DNA of 64,000 nt from Rallus limicola (taxonomy: Eukaryota > Chordata > Aves > Gruiformes > Rallidae). Where the stretch lies: positions 4,583,501 to 4,647,500 of the forward strand of contig JAKCOZ010000039.1 in NCBI GenBank assembly GCA_022605955.1, written 5' to 3'. The notes beneath the pieces are model-generated. The model did not search any database, was not told where the DNA came from, and saw only the letters and a program-made list of their open reading frames with translations. Both the position numbers and the translations under genes were made by a program. Shown here one piece after another: positions 34,647 to 47,671 of this stretch. Numbering within the stretch: position 1 is the stretch's first letter; every line of letters begins with the position of its first letter.

Positions 34647-34789
34647 TATTATTTCATGATAAAAATCTCACAAAGTGAATTTTTCATGTTTCTCTTTAAA
34701 GAATGCCAGGCAAGCAAGGACTGTGTACAAAAAACAGGGCATAAAGGCTAGAGAAGTTTGCTGATACCTGGGAGTACAGATGCTTTTGA

Positions 34790-37083
34790 ATGTTTACCTC
34801 AGTAAAGCATTTGACACCGTCTCCCATAGCACCCTCGTGGCTAAACTGAGGAACTGTGGTCTGGAAAATCAAGTAGTGAGGTGGATTGAGAGCTGGTTGA
34901 AGGGAATGAGCCAGTTTTGATCAATGGGACAGAGTCTGGCTGGAGGCCTGTATCTAGTGGAGTCCCTCAGGGGTCAGTACTGGGACCTGTACTATTCATA
35001 TATTCATCACTGACCTGGATGAAGGAACAGAGTGCACTGTCAGCAAGTTTGTTGATGACACAAAACTGGGAGGGGTGGCTGACACACCAGAGGGCTGTGT
35101 TGCCATTCAGCAAGAGTTAAGACAGGCTGGAGAGCTGGGCAGGGAGAAGTTTAATGAAGGGCAAGTGTAGGGTCTTGCATTTAGGGAAGAACCACCCCAG
35201 GTACCAGTGTTGGCTGGGGACTGGCCTGTTGGAGAGGGACCTGGGGGTCCTGGTGGACAGCAGGATGACCACGAACCAGCAATGTGCCCCCCATGGCTAA
35301 GAAGGCCAATGGCATCCTGGGGCGTGGTCAGTAGGTCTAGAGTGGTCCTTCTCCCCCTCTACTCTGCCCTGGTGACACTGCACCTGGAATATTGTGTCCA
35401 GTTCTGGGCACCTCAGTCCAAGGTCAGGGAACTACTTGAAAGAGTCCAGCTCAGGGCCACCAAGATGATGAAGGCAGTGGAACACCTTCCTTATGAGGAC
35501 AGGCTGAGGGAGCTGGGCCTCTTCAGCTTGGAGGAGACTGAGGAGTGACCTTATTCATGTTTATAAATATGTAAAGGGTGAGAGTTGGGAGGATGGGACC
35601 AGGCTCTTCTCAGTGATGGCCAGTGATAGGACAAGGGACAATGGGTGCAAGCTGGGACATAGGAAGTTCCATGTGAATGTAAGGAGAACTGTTACACTGT
35701 GAGGGTGACAGAGCCCTGGCACTGGCTGCCCAGAGAGGCTGTGGAGTCTCCTTCTCTGGAGACATTCAAATCCCCCCTGGATGTGTTCCTGTGTGTTGCA
35801 GTTTTGCATAGTTGGCTACCGAGAGAGAGGGCCAGGTGCTACAGAAAATGGCTGCTAGAATCTTCTGCAGGCCTGCTTATAGCGCCTCTGAGAATCACAT
35901 ATAGGAGACAAAGACTCCACCAGAACACGGAGTGCCAGGAAGGCTGCAAAGTTTGGCCCGTTAAGGGCATTGGGATGTCTATTTGCATATAAATGTAAGC
36001 AGCTGGCAGACACAAAAGGCCGGGAAGGCTGGGGGAGGAGGCACCTAGGTACCCGAGAGGGAGATTGCCCCTGCAGTCCGAGCTGAAGCACGTGGAGTAG
36101 CCGGAGGAAAGGACCCATGGAGGAGGCAGAGACCCGACCTGCCCGGTGGAGAGGCTCCACGCTGGATGGAGCCGGGGGAGACATAGAGAAGATGCCGTGA
36201 CTTATGTTGGGATGAGCCCCTGCCAGCACAAGCGACATACAGAGATGAGCCAAACAGGTTTGCTGGGGGAGGCATCATAGCCCCGTGGAGGACTGGGACT
36301 GAGAGACACTGTGATTTGTTGCTGCTGCCATAGCAGAGATGAAGCCCAGTGGGAAGAGATTTTCCTTGGAGAAAGTTCGTGGAGGACTGGCTCTTATGGG
36401 TGAGATCCTACGGTGCAGCATGGGGAGGGTGTGTGGAATGGATGCCCCCATCCCAGCCAAGAAGGAAACCATCTTGCAAGGGACTGACCGAAGCCCCCAT
36501 CTCCTAGTCCCTGCCCCCCTGTCCTGTGCTGCGAGCAGGAGAGGGGAAGAAGGGAGCAAAATCACGGCTGAAAGGGAAGTCTGCTTTAGAATGGAGGGGT
36601 GGGGGGAAGGTGTTACCGAGACCCCCATTTTCCCCAGTCCCTGCCCCTCCTGGGCTGTGACCGGGAGGGAAGAAGGGAACAAACTTCTAACTAAGACCTG
36701 CTAAGGAGGGATTGCTGGGGGGTAAAGTGTTTGTCTGGTTTGCATTTGTTTTAAGATTGTTGGTTGCACTCCTGACTCTGGTTTTTCACTGTTTTCTCTT
36801 TAGTGTAATAAATTAGATAACTTTCTCTTCAGCACTCTGTGTTGAGTCTGTTTTCCCCGCGTCATTAACGAGTTTGTCTCTTGAGCCGCCCAATTATATT
36901 ATTTTTCCCCTGTCCAACTAAGAAGGGGAGTAATAGACTGATTTTGGTGGGCGTCTGGTCTTTAGCCAGCGCTCAACCACCACACTGTGTGACCTAATCT
37001 AGGTGATCCTGCTCTGGCAGGGGGGTTGGACTAGATGATCTTGCGAGGTCCCTTCCAACTCCTGATGTTGTGGTTCTGTGAAA
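34790..37083 (+). mobile_element. CR1 LINE interrupted by a solo LTR
   Basis: The CR1 runs 34790-35793 and resumes at 36985-37083. It begins in the reverse transcriptase (SKAFDTVSHSTLVAKLRNCG-like text). It has the segments [20 protein letters not shown] and [20 protein letters not shown], several frameshifts, and the tail TTGTGGTTCTGTGAAATTA. The LTR at 35794-36984 splits it just before the 3' UTR. Confidence 0.9.
35794..36984 (+). mobile_element. Solo LTR of the 1.1-1.2 kb family, nested in a CR1
   Basis: It begins TGTTGCAGTTTTGCATAG and ends GCTCAACCACCACA. CTGTG is present on both sides (35789-35793 and 36985-36989), an exact 5-base duplication of CR1 sequence. It carries GTAATAAATTAG near 36804 and GAGTCTGTTTTCCCCGCGTC. 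It is more diverged from the other three copies in its first 300 bases, suggesting a subfamily. It is younger than the CR1 around it. Confidence 0.94.
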
Positions 37084-37091
37084 TTATTTAT

Positions 37092-37530
37092 CACAGAATC
37101 ACAGAATTATCAAGGTTGGAAAAGACCTAAAAGATCATCCAGTCCAACCATTCACCTACTACTACTAGCTCCCACTAAACCATGTCCCTCAATACAACAT
37201 CTAGTCTTTCCTTGAACACCCCCAGGTTTGGTGACTCCACCACCTCCCTGGGCAGTGCATTCCAGTGCCTGACTACCCTTTCTGAGAAGTAGTGCTTCCT
37301 AATGTCCAGCCTGAATCTTCCCTGGCGCAGCTTGACACCATTCCCTCTAGTTCTGTCACTGTCTACACGGGAGAAGAGGCCGACCCCCAGCTCACCACAA
37401 CCTCCCTTCAGGAAGTTATAGAGAGCTATAAGGTCTCCCCTGAGCCTCCTCTTCTCCAGGCTAAACAATCCCAGCTCCCTCAGCCGCTCCTCGTAAGGCC
37501 TGTGTTCCAGACCCCTATTGTCTTGTAAAG
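37092..37530 (-). mobile_element. CR1 LINE 3' fragment
   Basis: It starts at the complementary tail (TCACAGAATCACAGAATTAT). The minus strand encodes [40 protein letters not shown] and [19 protein letters not shown] in one 132-codon frame ending near 37175. Another fairly young copy, placed tail-to-tail with the previous CR1. Confidence 0.94.
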
Positions 37531-39416
37531 GCAAAGAAGCGTTTGTCTGTAAGGGACACTGTTCTTCCCACAAGCAATAGAAGAAAAAAATGTATCAAGA
37601 ACATCCTAGAGTCAGTCATTCAGAAACTTGTTTATATAAAAATTAGAGAATTTTCTCATGTATCTTTACGTAATCATGAAACAAAGAAGTTGTTTCTAAA
37701 TATACTATGTTTAGGTATGTCTTCAGTGACTCAACTTGTGACTTCTGCTTAAGAACAGACACTGGAGTTTGCATTTTTCCTTGATTTTACATGATGAACA
37801 TATAAAACTATTACCCCCCCCCCCAAAAAAAAAAAAAAACCAAAAAAACCCACCAACAAAAAGCCCCCAGTAATTCTGGTAAGGTTTTTTTCCCAGATTC
37901 TCTTTTCATTCAATTCCACTCTTACCCAGCACACTGTCTCTCTTTTATCAGTACACACAGGAAAATGAATCATTTTTTGTGGGTTTTTTTTCTGCCCTGA
38001 GAGGGATAGGTAATTCAATCTCAACATGGCAACAATAATTTATAAGAAGTTACAAAACTGCTTTCATTTCAAGTTTGGGCAACAAAACAACATGGTGACA
38101 GGAACTGTAATGAGGAAAGAAATTCCACTTTGATAAGAAACATGGCTATTTCTGCTCACAGGAACAAAAACATTTTGAAAAACACCCAGGTCTCTGAAAC
38201 AAATATTATTTTACTGCACTTATACAGTGCTTTATCTTTGGGGAAATCAACTCCAGAATGATGCTGACCTCCTTTTCCAAAAACTTCTGGATTCATTGAT
38301 TTAAGTGTGATGTGACAGGCACGTGCTGCCACTCTGCTGTCCCAAATACTTTAACACTCGAGCTTTAACTATGCTTTTCCATCCTGTGGTATCTATTTTA
38401 ATGAGGTTGAGAAGAAAGAACCATGGGTATGTTGGTTGGGAGGGACGTCTAGAGTTCATCTACCTGAATCTCATGCTCAGTGGGTTACATTAAAGTGCAA
38501 TGCTACAAAGAAGGAAAATTTTATGATGTAAAACATGCATGCTTACTTAGCTCACATGTATGAGTTTTTCCAGCTAGAACAGTCCACTTTCTGCAGGGTA
38601 AGGGCTTGCATGTGCAAAATTAAATGTGTTGACCTTCTTCTGAGATTTTATTTAAAGAAAACCCCTACAAAACAACTTTGTTGGCCTCCTGAAACAGTAC
38701 TAGTCAAGGGCATACAAGCACAGTCTAATAAAGGTCTAATACTGCTAAAATATCACAATGAAAAAGGAAGAGTAAATATTGAAGGTTCAGTAATGAAAAG
38801 CAACAAAGATAAATATATCTTAAACTAGGGAAATATGTTAAATATCTAATAAATCCTTAAAAAAAAGTTTAAGGAAGATTACAATAGAAACAGATTAAAT
38901 ATGAGTAAAGCAGATTTAAAAAAAAAAAATCAGGTTTAATATGCTGATTAAGCAAGCTAGCTATTTTCCCGTGAGAGAGAATGAAATTTGGCTAGCTGTG
39001 TTCCCCTAAGTGAGAAGGAAATGAATACACTGTAAATACTAAGGGTCACAAAGTCACTAGGTAGGGTAGGAAGGAAAAGAGGAAGCCTACAGACTGCAGA
39101 CACCTACACATGGAGTATTCCCCTCCCTAACACCAAGCATCTGTCTCAGGCTCCTAAGCCTGGATGCGGTAGGACCAACTTGAGGGCTCCAAGAGCTGGC
39201 TGGGTCAGGGGCTGTGCTCAGGGACTCTCCAGAGGGTCTCTGCCCACAGGCAGCACAAGGAGGGCCTGAAAAAAGCAAAATATTGAGAGAGAAGAAGCAG
39301 ATGCCTTCTTTGCAGAGTTCACCATCAATTTAGCAATCCCTCCCTCAAGCCGACATTGTAATGCTATTGCAAATGTGTGAATCTTCCAGTTGTATGCTCC
39401 CTATGCAGCCAGTACT
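37531..39416. other. Nothing recognised except a C/A run
   Basis: About 1.9 kb. A C-run then A-run lies at 37814-37840. AT-rich DNA follows with no supported exon. Confidence 0.35.
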
Positions 39417-39492
39417 TTAGGGGGGTTGGGCTAGATGACCTTTCAATGTCCCTTCTAACCTAACACATTCTATGATTCTATGATTCTGTGAT
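39417..39492 (+). mobile_element. CR1 LINE 3' tail only
   Basis: TTAGGGGGGTTGGGCTAGATGACC then CATTCTATGATTCTATGATTCTGTG: the last 75 bases of a CR1. Confidence 0.9.
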
Positions 39493-39999
39493 ACTAAAGG
39501 CCAGTAGGAGGACTAGCAGCATGCTCCTACCTCCTTGATGAAAATACTTCAATTTTGGTAACCCACAGTGTTACGATTGTTAATTATTTCATCGAGCCCT
39601 CAAAACTGAAATGACCAAACTAGTACCAAGGAAGAGACTGTAATTATTGGTGATGATTGTATTTTCATGAGAAAAACCTGCAGGTTATCTGTAAATTAAA
39701 TAAATACATAAATAAGTTTGGTTATTTAGCAGTAGTCCAGATTACACATATGCATGCAGAGGAGCAGAAGACATTCTGGAACAGAAAATGGAAAAAGGAA
39801 CTTTCCTCTCCAGGGAAAACTCACACAAGCCTTTGAGTGAGATGGCGTTTTAAGCACAGCTCTTGTAACCATATTTTATGCTGAAACAAAAAAGAAGATA
39901 TACTTTGATCTTACAAATGCAAAGGCTACTTTGTTCCTTTCATCTGAAAGAAGGAAAACCCAATTCCACTGACGCCTGGAGAAGTTTTGCCAGGACCTG
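39493..39999. other. Nothing recognised
   Basis: About 500 bases of AT-rich DNA between a CR1 tail and the next CR1. Confidence 0.35.
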
Positions 40000-40602
40000 A
40001 CTGAATATCAGCCAGCAGTGTGCCCAGGTGGCATCCTGGCTTGTATCAAAAATAGTGTGGCCAATAGATATAGGGAAGTGATTGTGCACCTGTACTTGGC
40101 ATTGGTGAGCCTGCACCTCGAATACTGTGTCTAGTTCTGGGCTCCTCACCATAAGAAGGACATTGAGGTCCTCGAGCGAGTCCAGAGAAGGGCAACCAGG
40201 CTGCCCTTCTGGAGGGAGCAAATCATATGAGGAGTGGCTGAGGGAGCTGGGGATGTTTAGCTTGGAGAGGAGGAGGCTGAGGGAAGACCTTATCACTGCC
40301 TACAACTACCTGGAGGGAGGTTGTAGAGAGGTGGGCGATGGTCTCTTCAGCCAGGTGACAAGGGGAAATGGCACAAAGCTGTGCCAGGGCAGGTTCAGAT
40401 TGGACATTAGAAAAAATTTTTTACTGAAAGAGTTGTCAGGGCCTGGAACAGGCTGCCCAGGGAGGGGGTTGAGTCACCATCCCTGGATGTCTTTTAAAAA
40501 AGGGTAGATGAGGTAAATAGGGATATGCTTTAGAATAGGACGAGAACGGTTGAACTTGATGATCTTAAAGGTCTTTTCCAACCTTGTGATTCTGTGATTC
40601 TG
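40000..40602 (+). mobile_element. CR1 LINE 3' fragment
   Basis: Starts CAGCCAGCAGTGTGCCCAGG, then the [20 protein letters not shown] stretch. It continues through [20 protein letters not shown] and [18 protein letters not shown] to the tail TGTGATTCTGTGATTCTG. It is damaged by frameshifts near 40190-40230. Confidence 0.92.
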
Positions 40603-42399
40603 AGCCCTCTATAAGACCAAGACTTCAACTTACTTGCAGAATACAGGATGCAAAACTTTCTTAGGAGAGGGAGCATAAAACACATCCTGGTATTCACCAA
40701 AGGTTTTTGTGTCTGGGGTCCACATACCACCTAGCTCTGGTCCATACAAGCATGGCTGCAGAGCCAGCAGACAGCACTATAGGAAAGGCTTCCCCTTCCA
40801 GTCCCGGTACCCAGTGGGTAGCTGGCAGGAGGCATCTGGCCAAGCCCAAGCACAGTGCCTTCATCTGCTGTAGCTGGGCTGACCTGGTGTCCCACCTGCC
40901 AAATGCTTGGCTTAGTGCATGTTGATGAGACTACTGACCCCACTGAAGTCGGTGCTCAGGTGAAGAAAAATAATAAAAAATAATTCTGGCAAGGTTTTGT
41001 TGTTTATCCCTCTCACCAGTTATAAAATTCCACATTTACCTCCAAGGGAAGACTGTAACCCAGTATTTTACTGTCAATGGCATGAACAGATAGAAAATGT
41101 TTCAGTAGGAGGGTTCTTGGCCATTCTTCTAGCTTTCCTCAGGGTGTCAGCTTCAGTGCACGTGCCTGCATCTGATCGGGAGGTCAGGAGTGTGCCTGGG
41201 CTGCCAGGTCTGGCTGCTCACCCTGGTCATACCCTAACTCCAAAACCAAAGTCAGGCTTGAACAGTTCTGCCTCGCACAGAAAGGGGTGCAGGGGTGGGA
41301 AGAGAGGTGTCACACCAGTCCCAAGCACCACGCAGCAGGTGCCCCCACGACATTGGAGATGCAACCGTTGCTAGTGTGCAAAGGTGGTGACACCAGAGGT
41401 CCTGCCCAAACGAGCTTACAGCTCAATGAGGGAGAGCTCACGGTTTCTTCATGATGCCATTCTGCTTTGGATCAGGCACCACTAAGTGCAGAAGCCAATG
41501 ATAAAATAAATCACTCGGGCACAGTATTGATTCTTGAATGACGATTACGTAAAAAAATGTAAATGCTTTGGTGTGTTACATAAATAACTCCCCTCTGGCA
41601 TCTGTTCTGCACATTGCAGCCATACCTTTAACTTCATTTATGCCGCTTCTTTTCTGGAAAGACATCCAATTTTTTCGCCCTCAGCCTATTCCACTCACTT
41701 TACACAGTGGAGTATGTGCAAAGGAAGAGCAGAAACAGAGGCAAGAGAGGGAAATTGACTGCTGCCAGCCTGGTAGGGAAACGTTAACCTTGCAGGCAGG
41801 GGACAAACAGCAGAGTCATCAGCAACATGCAAACCAGCTTCTTCATTTCCAGAGTGAGGCAAAGGAAATGCCCTTCAGAAATTCTCAAAACTATTACAGC
41901 TATAAAGAAGTTGTCTTTAGCGGGACCCTGTGGACAAAAAGGAATGTAAAAAATAAATACTAAGATTAAGTGTATCAGCTATGCAGTTTTTGACACAGAA
42001 AATGATGGTGGGTGGTCAACGTTCACATAATGCAATGTTCACAGATGCAGACTACTCATCGGTCCTTAAACATAAGCTAATGAGGTCATTTTCAGCTAAC
42101 AGAGATGCTAAAACTGCCTCTGCTTCGCTGTCCCACCCCTCCCTACCTTACTCCACATCCCTAAGTCACAACAGACTTTATACCCAGGCAAGATCTGTCT
42201 CATACTCAATCAAACGGAGTTCGCTTCGCTTGAATCACGGCTGCAGTGCAGGTCTTATTTCCGAAATTAATTCTATTTCTGCCATTAATTTGAAGAGGTT
42301 TGGCTCAGCGAGACCCAGTTTGCATTAAGGAACACCAGACTGACACCCGCTATCCCATCCAGGCTGCGTACCCGCAGGGGCAGAGTGTGAAACCCAAAG
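40603..42399. other. Unannotated stretch left of the CpG island
   Basis: About 1.8 kb. Plus-strand open frames at 40997-41374, 41568-41963 (131 codons) and 41981-42328 (115 codons) have no recognised domain. If the CpG island is a leftward promoter, this would be the start of an intron. Confidence 0.35.
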
Positions 42400-42640
42400 C
42401 AGCCAAGCCCCTCAGGCGATGTCCGTCATCCCGGCACGGCTCCACACCGGACATCACGGCTCCACAGCGGACCCGCCGCCCGGTGCTGAGCCGCCGCCGC
42501 CGCTGCTGCCGGGATTCCCGCACCGCTCCCCGCGGCGGATCAGGGTCACCGCTCGCCCCGCGGCCGCTTGCCCCGGCCCATCCCTGGAGAGCGGCGTGGG
42601 CTCAACTTAAATGTTTTGTTCCCATGAGCACCGAGGGGGA

Positions 42641-42714
<74 letters not shown>

Positions 42715-43100
42715 TAATATAGTGGCATCCATATAGCTATTAATTATAATCATTAGAGAATAGTTACCAGCGAGGAGCGGCGCTGCAACAGGCGATGCCG
42801 GACACCCGGGGCGGGCGTGCGGGCGGGCTGCCGCAGCCCCCCTCCGCCTGCTCCCAGCGGCGGCGGGCCGAAGCCGCGCCGCGCCGCGCCGCGCCGGGCG
42901 GCCCCGCCAGTGCCCCGCCCCCGCCCCGCCTGGCCGCGCCCCTCCGCCCGCAGGAGCGGCGGGCTGTGAGGCAGCTCTGCCGGCGGGCGCCGCTGAGGCG
43001 GGGAGACCCGGTTTGTGTGGTGGTGAGAGGAAGCGCCAGGCCGAGGCCGGCGTTGCGCCTTGCTGGCCGTGCGTATTGCGCTGCGCGGCTGCTGTACGTG
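42400..43100. promoter_or_regulatory. CpG island, candidate promoter (possibly bidirectional)
   Basis: This is the only CpG-dense stretch in the window, for example 42830-43000 with repeated CCGCGCCGCGCC, and it has high GC. It lies between LCP1 (leftward) and the LRR exon (rightward). The minus strand has a good splice donor, CGCTG|GTAACT, at 42768/42767. The plus strand has one at 43022/43023 (GTG|GTGAGA). A noncoding LCP1 first exon near 42770-42950 on minus and a rightward first exon near 42950-43022 on plus would both fit. No TATA box was recognised. Which gene uses it is inference. Confidence 0.6.
42640..42711. repeat. (AAT)n trinucleotide microsatellite, 24 copies
   Basis: A perfect AAT run of about 72 bases, slightly degenerate to 42720 (ACAATAATAT). 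It lies inside the left half of the CpG island. It creates the poly-Ile and poly-Leu open frames seen here, which are artefacts. Confidence 0.98.
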
Positions 43101-44097
43101 TCAAGAAAGCACATTTTTTAACGGGGACCTCTGTAATAGGCTTGGCTCTAAGTTCGCTCGCTGAACAGAGGCTTGATGTCCTGATCGATATCAACCTGGG
43201 TTTGACACTGCGCAGTAGAAAGTTCCTGATACGTGGCCAGTTGGAGCAGGGTACAGGTGTACTGTGGTTTCTTTTTATCCGCATCTGAAGTTGCTCTGTT
43301 CTGCTCTCCATTTTCACAGAGGGACTGGTCTCTGAATTGTTTTCCTCCTCCTCTTCTGCCCATTGACTTCGATCTTCTCTGCCTGGTAGGGTTCATCCCA
43401 GACACCTCCTTCCTTTGCCCCCATATCCTTGGCTCCTGCATCTTCACCGGACTGAATTTCCCCACTACTCCTTTTCTTCTTCCCTTCTTCAGTGCTGATG
43501 AGTCTTGTTGGCTCCGTCGTCTGCTGTCTTGAACTCAGCTAGACCTACAGTACTGACCAGAGACATAGTTCTGTTTCCACAGTCTTTATACTTCTTTCAG
43601 CTTTCATTTTGGTTTTTACCTGGAATCTCACCAGCTGTAGCAGCCAATTCTATCTCATGAGAAAATCATGTTCCCTCTCCCTTTGGCTTGCTTTTGTCTC
43701 CTCTGCCAGAAACACTAGCACTTGTCTGTACTGCATTTGCCCCCATCCAGTCTTCTGCCTCACTTCTTACCTACAGACATACCTTTAGCTCCAGGGTTTC
43801 CTCTGGTGCTTTCACCTACTTCCCTGTCTCTGAGGCAATTAAATGTGCTGTGTTACATTTGCTGTCAGGAGTTCTTTCACTCCACTTTCATCCTACGCTT
43901 CCATTTCTTTCCAGTCTGGTTTGCAGGCAGTGCTCCTCAAGCACTGATTTTTTCTTAACCAAATCTGAGAGCATTCTTCATCCTCCTTGATGTCAAACAG
44001 TTTTGACAGAAGCTACCTATAGAAGAGAAAACAACATTTATCTATTTTTAGGTATGTGCCTTATCCAGGTGTGCACTCTATGTCTTGATTTTTGTCA
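43101..44097. other. Right flank of the CpG island, no gene recognised
   Basis: About 1 kb of pyrimidine-rich plus-strand DNA. Open frames at 43233-43532 and 43688-43990 are Ser/Phe/Leu-rich and look like chance in C/T-rich sequence. Confidence 0.35.
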
Positions 44098-44262
44098 GTG
44101 TTGGAAGGAGGCCTGGGGGTTGCTCAGAGCGTTTGTGGAGTCTCCATCCCATCCTTGGGTAAAGCTCTGAGTAATCTGCTCAGAACTCACAGTCACGCTG
44201 CTGTGAGAAGGAGATAGGACTAGAGTCATAAAGTACCTTCCAACCTGAAATACTCCATGTGG
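44098..44262 (+). mobile_element. Probable old CR1 LINE fragment
   Basis: GTTGCTCAGAGCGTTTGTGG, AGTCTCCATCC and AGTACCTTCCAACCTGAAAT match the order of late CR1 ORF2 and 3' UTR but are heavily diverged. The tail is missing. Confidence 0.55.
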
Positions 44263-47200
44263 CAGGTGACAGAGCCTTTATCCCGAGGAGCGAAAGACTG
44301 GAATGATAAGATGCAGGAAAGTCCAGACATAGCTCTAGGGGTTTTTTCCTCTTCTTGAAACTCATCTTTTTTTGATTTTTGGGAAGTCCTTTGTTGTTGT
44401 GGTGGTTTTTTCTTTGTTTTTTTTGGGGGGTGGGTTTGTTTTTAATATTCTTCTTCCTGTGCCTACAGTTTATTGTAAAGATGGTGTCTCCAGACTCTGC
44501 TTAACATCATGAAGCATGCCGGATTCCAGTTATTTTTGTGGAGTGGTAGCTCATCTTGTGGCAATGTTTGACTATTTATTCAAACAGTTGAACTCCAAGC
44601 TTCCTGTTCAAGCTTTTCCTGCTTCTTCCTTTCTCTGTCTCCTTGTTTAATTGTCATTCAAGTCTGTGAGCTAAGTGTGAGCTAAATCTGAGCTCAGTCG
44701 TGCTTATACACTTCAGGACTGTGTTTGTTCTTTTCACCACAGTTGTTTTTTGTTTCTTTGCCTCACAATTTCATAAAATGCTACATTTAAGTTAATCTTG
44801 TCCATGTACAAAATTACACCAAGCTCTAAAGTTTATCTACTTTCAAATGAAATTATTGGGGTTTGGGGTTTTTGGGGGGGTGGTTTTTTGGGTTGGTTGG
44901 TAGGTTGGTTTTTGTTACAGATGTCCTTCTAGCTGGATGTGACAGTTATCTTAATCTTTGTGAACCTTCCTGTGAACCATTGGTTTCCTGATGGCACTTT
45001 CAGTTTCTCTTCAATGTCACCTTCATCAGTGTTTCTTCTACTCTGTTTTCCTTCTGATTTCTAGTTCTTTAGAACCAAGTATTTTTTACTGTGTGATGTC
45101 TTTTATGTTTTTAGACATGCAGCAACAACAAAACAAAACAAAACAAAACCCTGAACTCTGCAATGTAGGGTGTACATAATCTTGAAAAATACTGCAAATC
45201 GGAGACTTGCCACTTTTGGTAACTACAAAGAGAACTTCTGAACCCCAAATCAGGGGTTCTTTGATTGCAATCAGTGTCATTGTATGCATAATAGGATGCC
45301 AGAAAGGAGCATAAAATAGCTACTTATAGACTTGGCCATTTACCAGGGTTAACTTGTTCTCATTAAATCTGTTTATCCAGCAGAAAACTGTTTCCGGGAA
45401 CATTCAGAATGCTTGACTTGGAGTGTTTCTCTATTCTACTGTTCCTCCTTTGGCTGAGAGATTAGAAACTCCAATTTTGTGCCAGAGGTGCAGAAGAACA
45501 TCTTGTAATGCAAGCATTCCAAATAGCTCTTCTATTTACTTTATTATTATTTTTAAATAACATCCCTGATTTATTTCCTGAAACACTAATGATAACTAGA
45601 AAAACTGTTGCAAAAGTCACTAAGAGAGCAAATGTCCCTTTTTGCATTCTCTCCTGTTTTATGGTTCTTTTATCACCTTGTTTATCCAAGCAGACATTTA
45701 TAGTTCAGGATCTCAAGCTAGAGAGGACTATTTCTTTTGTTTTGCCTTGTTAGATTTTTCTGAAATATCTTCAGTCGTCTGGTGGGAACAAAGACAAAGC
45801 AGAAAAATGGTTGAGCAGCCAAAATCTCTTCCTAGACATCTGCTTCTAAGCTGTTTGCACAAAGGGTGAACATTGGTAAAGGTAAATTGTACAAAGGCAG
45901 TGTCTGTAGTTTCAAACACTGTATGTTCTAGGAAGCTAGATTAGAAGTTAAGCTACTAGTGCCGAGCCATGTGAAGAGAACTGCATTATGACCCCTATGA
46001 CCTGTATCCTTCTGGGAGGTTCTTCATGTAAATACTTGAGGAGTCATCATTGGGACAGGTCCTGGAACTTGGGTCTTCCACCTGTCAGGCTTGAACCACT
46101 ATGCACAGGATAATAGAGGCATTCCCCCTAGCTCATCCAAAAAATACAAGAGGTAACATGAAAAACTACTGGCGCCACAACAATTGAAATTAGAACAAAT
46201 GGAGTCAGACTGTAGGGGGAAGGAGATGCAACTTTGATTCATACATTTTCTTTTCTTTTTTATAAATGAGGGTTTGGGGCATGGCTCTGCTCTACTCAGA
46301 ATATATATCCATGTCAAAAGACATACCTTTGTATGTCTTGTATTACTTTTAAGGCATCAGGGATTTCTAAAGAAAACAAAGGACTTGCAGTCCATAGGGT
46401 TTGGGTATAACTGGGTATTTTCTGTGCCTGCATATGTGAATGAAAAGTTCTTTCCAGTCTACATATAAAGTAGCTATTGATTAAATATGTAAGAACTAAC
46501 CTTTAAACATAAAAGTGAAAAACAATAACATGATCTGTAACCAAAACATTTTTAACCTAGGTAATGAAAAAAAAAAAAAAAAGGAAGAAGCTGGAAAGTA
46601 GGCACCAGTCCTGAAACCAGATCTGTAGAGAAGAGCCCAGGCATCTGAACAGGTTCACTGACTTCTGTCAAAACTGCCAAGCTCCAGGATCTGCTATAGG
46701 AGTATATACAGCATACAGAAAATTTACAATGTTTTTTTCAGATTGGCATGGTAGAATAAAGTTGTAGCATGATGAAGAAACTCTGTCCCTCCAAACCGGT
46801 TTAAAGACACTAAAGCATCTTTTTTTTTTTTTCCCCATTCAGCTTCTGTAATTCTGTAGGAGTATCTAAATAGTTAAAACTGCTCAAACTTCACCTAGTC
46901 AATACAGCAGGCAAACAGAAAGAAAATAAATCGGAAAAAAAATTATGTTTGAAATACATTGTAAGTATTTTGTCTTTTGTAGTTTTTTTAGAAAACTGTT
47001 GTGCTATATTTGTTGTTATCATTATGCAATATTAATTTAAAAGAAATAGCAATGGTATGTTAAAATAATGGCTCTATAACAGTATTAAAAATAGTACAGA
47101 AAATTGAGTTAGAGATGTAAGGTTGAAAAGTCTGATGATATAATTATTGGCCCCTTGATATTATTAAGCCCTTCTGAATATTATTTTGAGAGGCTGGTAA

Positions 47201-47671
47201 AGTCTGTTTCTGTACATTTCCAATCTGGCACTGTCCAAACAGGTGTAAATATTTCTTTCTCACTACCACAGCTGTGCTTCAGTGATTTAATCTGTCTTGA
47301 AAGTGATAGATAAACCTTTTATCCTGAAACAAAGCTCTGTTGTGATGGCTGTGCTTGTAGTAGTACATATTAGTGATGGATGTTATTTATAGATTATGTA
47401 TTTTTTATAGCAAACCTGACAAGAATCTAAGAGCTGCACTGTAAAGTTTGTTCAAGGATCATTTCTCCAAATGTAACCATTACCCCTGAAAATATTTATA
47501 CAGCAGCACACCCATTGATCAGTGAGCAGCTCCTCAGCAATGGCAACTGGATTGTCTTGGTACATGGAATTGTTTTCTGCTTCATGAAGTCTGGGACTGA
47601 GACTTGAGAGCAAGAACTCTGGGCAAGAGCAAAAAAGGCAGTGTGGTGTGGGTCCTTTTTCCTCTGCAGGG
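44263..47671. other. Nothing recognised
   Basis: About 3.4 kb of AT-rich DNA with a T-run (46820-46833), an A-run (46567-46582) and an AAAAC repeat (45128-45148). No CR1, LTR or exon signature. Confidence 0.35.

Noticed and set aside
42607..43317. 236-codon minus-strand open frame over the CpG island
   Set aside because: It is Ala/Arg/Pro-rich because of GC content and ends in a poly-Leu run from the AAT repeat; it has no domain or family.
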